A stretch of 11,950 nt of DNA from Woeseia sp. (GTDB taxonomy: Bacteria; Pseudomonadota; Gammaproteobacteria; Steroidobacterales; Woeseiaceae). Each line of letters starts with the position of its first letter. The first letter of the stretch is position 1. The notes beneath the pieces were generated by a model that saw nothing but the letters and a program-made list of their open reading frames with translations, did not search any database and was not told the DNA's origin. This document shows positions 7,218 to 11,950 of this stretch, one piece after another. The position numbers and the translations under genes are program-made. Location: NCBI GenBank assembly GCA_018701055.1, contig JABIUH010000085.1, forward strand, positions 1 through 11,950, given 5' to 3'.

Positions 7218-8312
7218 GTTTTCCAGTAGTTCCAGTAAAGCTTGGCCGACACTTTCAAGTCGCCATCCCCTGAATACGCGAGAATTTCGCACGCCAAGCA
7301 TGGCCGCCGATAGCTCTTTTTTCGGTGCGACAATCTCGGTCGCGATGCTTAGCGATTTTGCCTGCGCAGAAACCAGTTGTTGCATCGCTTTTAATAAGGT
7401 TTTTTGCTTTTCATTCGGTCGCGCCGGTGGCTTGTAGCTAGTCTCATCGTGTGTCGTTGCGGCGACGATACTCAACAATTGGTCACCTGCGCGCCGTACC
7501 GTGCTTTCAGGCATGCCGTCGATTCCCGCTAGTTGATCGCGATTCTCTGGTCCGGAAACGGCAATACCGATAAGTACTGCATCCCGCATGATCCACTGTC
7601 GTGGCCGATTGCTGCGAATTGCTTCGTGTTCCCGCCAGGCTGCGATCTGTACAGCGAGCGCACGCGCGCGGCCCTGCAAATTACTCGCAGCCTTTAAGCG
7701 GCTAACGGAGCCCTCCGGATCCGGATCGTATAAATCAATCTCAAGTAGGTCGGCAGAGTCTTCGCTCGCCCAGGAAATGCGCCCCAATTCCGCAAGCTTT
7801 TCTGTTAACAGGTCGGCAGCCGGCAACAGGTATTCGACGTCCTCGGTCGCGTATTTCAAAACGGCATCCGACAGTGGTCGCTTCGACCAATCCGCGCGCG
7901 TATGCGATTTCTCCAATTCGACGCCGAATAATTCTTTGACGAGCCCCGCGTAGCCAATTTGCGGTTGATAGCCGAGTAGGGCAGCTGCGATTTGTGTGTC
8001 AAACAGGGAACTAGGCATCCGGCCGCAACTCTGATAAACGACCTCTATGTCCTGTCTGCCGGAATGGAGAACCCAGGCAGGTCTGGTTATGGTCTGCCAA
8101 ACGTCGTCGCGACGCGCTTCGTCGGCAGCATCGAGAGTCAACGGGTCCGCACAAACAAAAGTCTTTCTTGCGGCAACCTGGACCAAGCACAGCTGCGAGA
8201 AAAACGTTTTCTCACGCATGAACTCTGTATCGACACCAATCCGTTCTTCGTCTGCGAGCAGCGATTGAAGGCTTCTGTCCGTTGCCAAATCGACAAGTTC
8301 GTACTCAGACAT
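7212..8312 (-). CDS. rnd: ribonuclease D
   Basis: This 3'-5' exoribonuclease trims tRNA and other stable RNA precursors in the cytoplasm. It has 366 residues, close to the E. coli length. The DEDDy nuclease domain covers about 1-175, with D28 and E30 in VDTEF, D88 in SGRQDIE, and Y154 with D158 in KYATEDVEYL; all catalytic residues are present. An HRDC RNA-binding domain follows at about 213-290, and a less conserved C-terminal HRDC-like part after it. The ATG at 8312 gives a typical short N-terminus before the nuclease core; no good Shine-Dalgarno is visible. It is convergent with adk (21 bases between stop codons) and divergent from the next gene, with only 60 bases between them. Confidence 0.95.
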   Translation of the reverse strand: MSEYELVDLATDRSLQSLLADEERIGVDTEFMREKTFFSQLCLVQVAARKTFVCADPLTLDAADEARRDDVWQTITRPAWVLHSGRQDIEVVYQSCGRMPSSLFDTQIAAALLGYQPQIGYAGLVKELFGVELEKSHTRADWSKRPLSDAVLKYATEDVEYLLPAADLLTEKLAELGRISWASEDSADLLEIDLYDPDPEGSVSRLKAASNLQGRARALAVQIAAWREHEAIRSNRPRQWIMRDAVLIGIAVSGPENRDQLAGIDGMPESTVRRAGDQLLSIVAATTHDETSYKPPARPNEKQKTLLKAMQQLVSAQAKSLSIATEIVAPKKELSAAMLGVRNSRVFRGWRLESVGQALLELLEND

Positions 8313-8319
8313 TTTGAAT

Positions 8320-8349
8320 TTGACTGCGGGCTTCGATTGCGGATATTAA
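8320..8349 (+). promoter_or_regulatory. candidate sigma70 promoter for the mpl operon
   Basis: TTGACT (8320-8325) and TATTAA (8344-8349) are separated by 18 bases, 5/6 and 4/6 matches. It lies in the short rnd/membrane-gene divide, overlapping the 5' flank of rnd, so the two genes may interfere or be co-regulated. Transcription would begin near 8356. Confidence 0.45.
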
Positions 8350-8372
8350 CGTGAGATGATGTCGATTCAGCA

Positions 8373-8894
8373 TTGCCCTATTGTGACAGAACACTGCAAC
8401 ATCTTCTCAGAACATTTATCGAAATAACGCTTTTGCGGCAAGGGCCGCAAGACGTCCCTTCGCGATCCGTTGTCCTGGTTGTTGCGATCGGCTTGTTGTT
8501 ATTTGCCTTTCTTTCTACTGCCGTTGCGATGCCGGAAACGGTAAGCGGCAATATCGCGATTTCGTTTTTCGTTTCTGTGCTCAGCTACGTTGTGTACTGG
8601 CTCGTGCTGTTGGCGACAGGCTTTGGTCGTCGTCTAGTGCCAACGATTGCGTCAATTATGGCCTGCGGCTCCATACTGACTATTTTGCACGTGGTTGTGT
8701 TCGTCGTAATGCGCCAATTTACGAGCGACGTCGTCACCGATACGGTGGCGTGGCTAATCTTGATCTGGGCTATACCGGTCAAAGGCAACATCATTGCTCG
8801 ATCGATAGAGCAGCATTGGTTCGCCGGCATTGCCATCGCCATGACGATATTTGTCATGCAAAATATCACCTATATCATCCTCGTCAATCTGTAG
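8373..8894 (+). CDS. small multi-pass membrane protein of unknown function
   Basis: I do not recognise a named family with confidence. The 173-residue product has about five hydrophobic segments (near 32-52, 60-82, 90-112, 120-137 and 148-170), so it is an inner-membrane protein. The N-terminal stretch LLRTFIEITLLRQGPQD is amphipathic and precedes the first segment. The overall plan is like Yip1-type or DUF integral membrane proteins, but that is only a resemblance. The start is uncertain: TTG 8373 is the most upstream possible start after the in-frame stop at 8352-8354, there is no ATG before the first membrane segment, and a later TTG is also possible. The start of mpl lies 18 bases downstream, which argues for one transcript and perhaps an envelope role. 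Confidence 0.72.
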   Translation: MPYCDRTLQHLLRTFIEITLLRQGPQDVPSRSVVLVVAIGLLLFAFLSTAVAMPETVSGNIAISFFVSVLSYVVYWLVLLATGFGRRLVPTIASIMACGSILTILHVVVFVVMRQFTSDVVTDTVAWLILIWAIPVKGNIIARSIEQHWFAGIAIAMTIFVMQNITYIILVNL

Positions 8895-8912
8895 GAATCT
8901 GGACCCCAAGCA

Positions 8913-10283
8913 ATGCACATTCATATCATCGGAATTTGCGGCACATTCATGGGTGGAATTGCGGCATTGGCACGCGCTGCTGGCCACAAGGTCACCGGCT
9001 GCGATGCGAACGTCTATCCACCGATGAGCACACAACTTAACGACTTAGGCATCGGCATCATCGAAGGCTACGATCTGTCGCAGTTGGACGAAGTTCCCGA
9101 CTACGTTGTCATCGGCAACGCCATGAGTCGTGGCAACGCCATGGTCGAAGCGGTTCTTGACCGGCGTATACCGTACTGTTCCGGCCCGCAATGGCTGTCC
9201 GAGCACGTATTGCACAAACGGCACGTTTTGGCTCTGTCCGGAACGCATGGAAAAACAACCGCGGCGAGTTTGCTCGCGTGGATTTTGCAGGATGCAGGAC
9301 TAGAGCCCGGATTTCTGATCGGTGGCATTCCAGTCAATTTCGATGTTTCAGCGCGATTTGGTGAATCGAAACTCTTTGTTGTTGAGGCGGACGAATACGA
9401 CACTGCGTTTTTCGATAAGCGTGCCAAGTTTGTTCACTATCGACCGCAAACATTGGTGATCAATAATTTGGAATTCGATCACGCGGATATTTACACTGAC
9501 CTCGATGCAATCCTGTGGCAGTTTCATCAGCTTATGCGAACGGTGCCTGGAAATGGGAAGGTCATTATTAATGGTGACGACAAAAATGTCGCGCGCATAA
9601 TCGAGCAAGGATGTTGGTCTTCAGTTGAGCGATTCAGTACTACGCAGGATGCGGAATGGTCCGCTCATTTCTCTGACAAAGGTGAGCGGCGCCTGAGTAT
9701 TGCCAGGGATTCGGGGCAAACCGCCGAAACGACCTGGAAACTAGGCGGTGAACATAATTTGCAAAACGCGCTGGCGGCAGTTGCAGCGGCACAGTCAGCT
9801 GGCGTAGATTTCGCGCGCGCAGTCGATGCGTTGGCAAGATTTGAAGGCGTTAAAAGGCGGATGGAGCGTACCGCTACCGTTTCGGATATTGCCATTTATG
9901 ATGATTTTGCACACCATCCAACTGCAATCAAGAGCACTATCGCGGGTGTTAAGAAACGCTATCCGGGCCATCGCGTAATCGTCGCGTTGGAACCGCGCTC
10001 GAACACCATGAAGATGGGTATTCACGACGACACCTTGGCCGATTCATTGGCTGCTGCAGATTTGGTTTTGGTATATCGCCCCAGTGATTTGAATGAACAG
10101 TTTGACTCGATATTCGCATCGCTGGGCAGCCGCGTGACGGTGTTAGGCGATTACGATTCACTTGTCGCCAATCTTTGCTCCATCTTGAAGGCAGGCGACC
10201 AAATGATTTTCATGAGCAACGGAGGCTTCGGCGCATCGCGGCAGAAGTTGACGATGGCGTTGCAAAACAAGCGTCTCAGCTAG
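8913..10283 (+). CDS. mpl: UDP-N-acetylmuramate:L-alanyl-gamma-D-glutamyl-meso-diaminopimelate ligase
   Basis: This cytoplasmic Mur-family ligase joins recycled cell-wall tripeptide to UDP-MurNAc using ATP, saving murein peptide for new synthesis. It has 456 residues, the usual length. The N-terminal Rossmann-like UDP-binding part begins HIIGICGTFMGG (4-15). The ATP-binding P-loop GTHGKTT is at 110-116, and Mur-family central-domain motifs follow: EADEYDTAFF (158-167) and NNLEFDHADIY (184-194). The C-terminal domain includes DDFAHHPTAI, where Mur ligases have their DYAHxP motif. ATG 8913 starts at the conserved N-terminus; the ribosome binding site is weak. The membrane gene upstream and the Lon-domain gene downstream (24 bases) are close enough for an operon. 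Confidence 0.97.
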   Translation: MHIHIIGICGTFMGGIAALARAAGHKVTGCDANVYPPMSTQLNDLGIGIIEGYDLSQLDEVPDYVVIGNAMSRGNAMVEAVLDRRIPYCSGPQWLSEHVLHKRHVLALSGTHGKTTAASLLAWILQDAGLEPGFLIGGIPVNFDVSARFGESKLFVVEADEYDTAFFDKRAKFVHYRPQTLVINNLEFDHADIYTDLDAILWQFHQLMRTVPGNGKVIINGDDKNVARIIEQGCWSSVERFSTTQDAEWSAHFSDKGERRLSIARDSGQTAETTWKLGGEHNLQNALAAVAAAQSAGVDFARAVDALARFEGVKRRMERTATVSDIAIYDDFAHHPTAIKSTIAGVKKRYPGHRVIVALEPRSNTMKMGIHDDTLADSLAAADLVLVYRPSDLNEQFDSIFASLGSRVTVLGDYDSLVANLCSILKAGDQMIFMSNGGFGASRQKLTMALQNKRLS

Positions 10284-10307
10284 CGCCAAGACGCACTAGA
10301 ATTGGTT

Positions 10308-10886
10308 ATGGAAATTCCACTCTTTCCTTTGAATACAGTTCTATACCCTGACGGTCCCTTGCCGTTGCGAATTTTTGAACAGCGCTACCTGGATTTGATC
10401 AGCCGTTGCATGAAGGAGGAGATTCCGTTCGGTGTCGCCCTCATAAAAGAAGGGGCGGAAGTGGGGCTGGCCAAGGTGCATAACACCGGCACGCTCGCAT
10501 CAATTGCCGACTGGTATCAGGGTAGCGATGGATTACTCGGCATCACCGCGATTGGGCAACAGCGCTTTAAAATCAACTCCAGCCAACGGCAGGCGGATGG
10601 TTTGATGATTGCCGATGTCGACCAACTGCCTCGTGAGGCAGAAGTACAGCTGCCGGACGCTTACTCACCTTTAGCGGATATCCTAACGAGCGTATTTGAC
10701 GATCTTGGTCGTTTGTACGAACAGCTGGAGAAACGCTATGCGGACGCGGGTTGGGTGAGTTTTCGATTCGCCGAAATACTGCCGATCACGCCAGAACAAA
10801 AACAATTGTTGTTGGAGTGTGATGATCCGTTACAGCGTCTGGATGAAATGCGCGCTGTATTAGAGTCAGTACGATCTGCGAAGTAA
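10308..10886 (+). CDS. Lon N-terminal (substrate-binding) domain protein
   Basis: The 192-residue product consists only of the Lon protease N-terminal domain, without AAA+ or protease parts. The signature PLFPLNTVLYPDGPLPLRIFEQRY lies at about 4-27, with FGVALI and the GTLASI strand after it and helices after about 115. Stand-alone proteins of this kind are common in proteobacteria; their function is not settled, and a role in protein quality control is only presumed. ATG 10308 is preferred to TTG 10302 because the conserved domain begins at once; no strong Shine-Dalgarno is seen. It follows mpl on the same strand, probably in its operon. Confidence 0.9.
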   Translation: MEIPLFPLNTVLYPDGPLPLRIFEQRYLDLISRCMKEEIPFGVALIKEGAEVGLAKVHNTGTLASIADWYQGSDGLLGITAIGQQRFKINSSQRQADGLMIADVDQLPREAEVQLPDAYSPLADILTSVFDDLGRLYEQLEKRYADAGWVSFRFAEILPITPEQKQLLLECDDPLQRLDEMRAVLESVRSAK

Positions 10887-10893
10887 CATTCTG

Positions 10894-10919
10894 TATTGGG
10901 GTCAGAGTAGTATTCTGAC
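10894..10919. repeat. REP-like or MITE-end hairpin beside the IS3-family element
   Basis: TATTGGG is followed by GTCAGAGTAGTATTCTGAC (10901-10919), a 6-bp inverted repeat around a 7-base loop. The GGGGTCAGAGTA string resembles dispersed REP-like repeats I have met in gammaproteobacteria, but only one copy is in the window. It could equally be the true outer end of the IS3-family element. Confidence 0.35.
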
Positions 10920-10946
10920 GTTGCCATAGAAAAACGGAGTGATTAA

Positions 10947-11807
10947 CTAAGGGGCACTCTCGTGCTCATATTCTACGGGACTCACGTAGTCCAAGTAAGA
11001 ATGCCTCCGCTGCCGATTGTAGAACACCTCGATATACTCAATCAGGCTCTGTCTTGCTTGCTCTTTTGTTCGATAGTCTTCGTGGTCGACCAGTTCTGTT
11101 TTCAGTGTGCCGAAGAAGCTCTCCGCAACAGCGTTGTCATGACATTCACCTTTGCGGCTCATGCTACAGATCAATCCGTTGTCGCTGAGCAACGTCTGAT
11201 AATCACCAGAGGCATAAGTGCTGCCTTGATCGGAGTGCACAATCACGTCCTTAAGCTTGCCGTGTCGCCAGATTGCCATCATCAGTGCATCGGCCACCAG
11301 CTTCGTATCATTACGCTCTGACATCGCCCAGCCAATCACTTGTCGCGAGTACAGATCAAGCATCACGGCGAGGTATAACCAGCCCTGCCGCGTTCGGATG
11401 AACGTGGTATCGGATACCCAGGCCTTGTTCTTATCGCTGACACGAAATAGGCGTTGCAGCCGGTCCGCTGCCGGTGGTCGAGTGTTCTTCGAGTCGATCG
11501 TAATGACAAATTTCTTTGCCATCTTCGATTGAATACCTGCTGAACGCATTAATCGCGCAATACGCTGCCGGCTCACGCACTCGCCAGAGTCGATTAAGTC
11601 CCTGTGAATGCATGGCGAACCGTAGATGCTGCGGCTGGACTTGTGAAAACAGCGAATACGGGTCAGCAGACGATGATTCGCCTGCCGCGTCGCGCTTGAG
11701 GGGCGATCAACCCAATCGTAGTAACCGCTGACTGATACACCGACTGTTCGGCACAACACCTTGACTGAATGCGCTTCACGCTGCTGACGAATAAACGCGT
11801 ACTTCAC
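10947..11807 (-). CDS. IS3-family transposase, OrfB (DDE integrase part)
   Basis: The catalytic subunit of an IS3-family transposase has 286 residues, normal for OrfB. An HTH_21 region lies at about 15-90, and the retroviral-integrase-like core at about 120-235. The DDE triad is intact: D133 in WVSDTTF, D193 in VHSDQGSTY and E229 in NAVAESFFGTLK, with the family spacing D-35 residues-E. The C-terminal YNRQRRHSYLDYVSPVEYE is typical. It begins at GTG 11807, which overlaps the stop of the orfA remnant (GTGA). OrfB is normally made by frameshifting from OrfA, which is cut off here, so production of an active transposase is doubtful. Confidence 0.95.
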   Translation of the reverse strand: MKYAFIRQQREAHSVKVLCRTVGVSVSGYYDWVDRPSSATRQANHRLLTRIRCFHKSSRSIYGSPCIHRDLIDSGECVSRQRIARLMRSAGIQSKMAKKFVITIDSKNTRPPAADRLQRLFRVSDKNKAWVSDTTFIRTRQGWLYLAVMLDLYSRQVIGWAMSERNDTKLVADALMMAIWRHGKLKDVIVHSDQGSTYASGDYQTLLSDNGLICSMSRKGECHDNAVAESFFGTLKTELVDHEDYRTKEQARQSLIEYIEVFYNRQRRHSYLDYVSPVEYEHESAP

Positions 11808-11833
11808 TTGAGTTCCTTCGCAAAGTACGCTGC
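11804..11833 (-). pseudogene. C-terminal end of the interrupted IS3 orfA
   Basis: Nine codons and a stop read AAYFAKELK*, the usual end of IS3-family OrfA proteins. The sequence to the right is IS30-type and has an in-frame stop, so the rest of orfA has been displaced beyond the window or lost. The stop overlaps the orfB start by four bases. Confidence 0.8.
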
Positions 11834-11950
11834 TGTAGATTCAATTGGTCAATGCAACAGCTGTTTCCATAGCCTCATTGGGCGTCCTAAATTTCAATAC
11901 CTTTCTGGGTCGTTCGTTTAAATGCGTTGCCACGCTATCTAGCGCCTTCT
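11834..11950 (-). mobile_element. end of an IS30-family element inserted in IS3 orfA
   Basis: The boundary sequence TGTAGATTCAATTGGTCAA (from 11834) closely resembles the terminal repeat of E. coli IS30 as I remember it. The transposase stop codon lies inside this terminal repeat. The other end is outside the window, so intactness and the target duplication cannot be judged. Confidence 0.8.
11841..11950 (-). CDS. IS30-family transposase, C-terminal fragment (runs off the window)
   Basis: The last 35 codons are visible, ending at TGA 11841-11843. The stretch LDSVATHLNERPRKVL, then KFRTPNEAME, matches the C-terminus of IS30-family transposases, where LN.RPRK.L is followed by .TP.E. The DDE core lies further right, beyond the window. 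The fragment is open to the edge with no stop. Confidence 0.82.
   Translation of the reverse strand, partial: KALDSVATHLNERPRKVLKFRTPNEAMETAVALTN

Larger units (their letters stand above)
10947..11833 (-). mobile_element. IS3-family insertion sequence, interrupted by IS30
   Basis: The visible part holds all of orfB and the last codons of orfA. The left terminal repeat is not located: it should lie between 10887 and 10946, but no partner end is in the window. The right part is cut at 11833/11834 by an IS30-family end. Confidence 0.8.

Noticed and set aside
1..11950. tRNA, rRNA, CRISPR arrays, toxin-antitoxin pairs or phage genes.
   Set aside because: I saw no cloverleaf, no regularly spaced direct repeats, and no small gene pair or phage-type protein on either strand.

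Overview
The window looks like ordinary chromosome of a gammaproteobacterium, with a transposon-scarred right edge. The evidence is adk, rnd and mpl in Gram-negative form: Mpl recycles meso-diaminopimelate peptidoglycan, and the adenylate kinase and RNase D are typically proteobacterial. A pyrophosphate-dependent phosphofructokinase sits beside a membrane pyrophosphatase, an arrangement known from methanotrophic and other gammaproteobacteria. Genus cannot be told from the sequence alone.

Layout, left to right. (1) 2-2080, + strand: the 3' part of a PAS-PAS-GGDEF-EAL c-di-GMP protein, open at the window's left edge. (2) 2081-2405: intergenic DNA ending in a strong bidirectional terminator. (3) 2406-2675, - strand: the decayed C-terminus of a second membrane pyrophosphatase. 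(4) 2778-6369, - strand: pfp followed by hppA, 181 bp apart with no terminator between them. The spacer carries three perfect palindromes. (5) 6370-6530: a compact divergent promoter region for pfp and adk, then adk (+). (6) rnd (-), convergent with adk. A hairpin joins the two gene ends and contains both stop codons. (7) 8373-10886, + strand: a membrane protein of unknown function, mpl and a Lon-N-terminal-domain protein, probably one operon from a promoter at 8320-8349. (8) 10887-11950: a small hairpin, an IS3-family orfB, and the end of an IS30-family element that has inserted into the IS3 orfA.

The functional theme of the centre is pyrophosphate energy. Pfp runs the fructose-6-phosphate/fructose-1,6-bisphosphate step with PPi instead of ATP, and HppA couples PPi hydrolysis or synthesis to an ion gradient. 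Adenylate kinase, transcribed divergently, handles the AMP made by PPi-releasing reactions. The most interesting evolutionary signal is that the pyrophosphatase remnant downstream of hppA resembles the K+-independent class, while the intact gene has K+-dependent class residues. This suggests one class replaced the other at the same locus. I did not find an obviously new defence, RNA or secretion system here.
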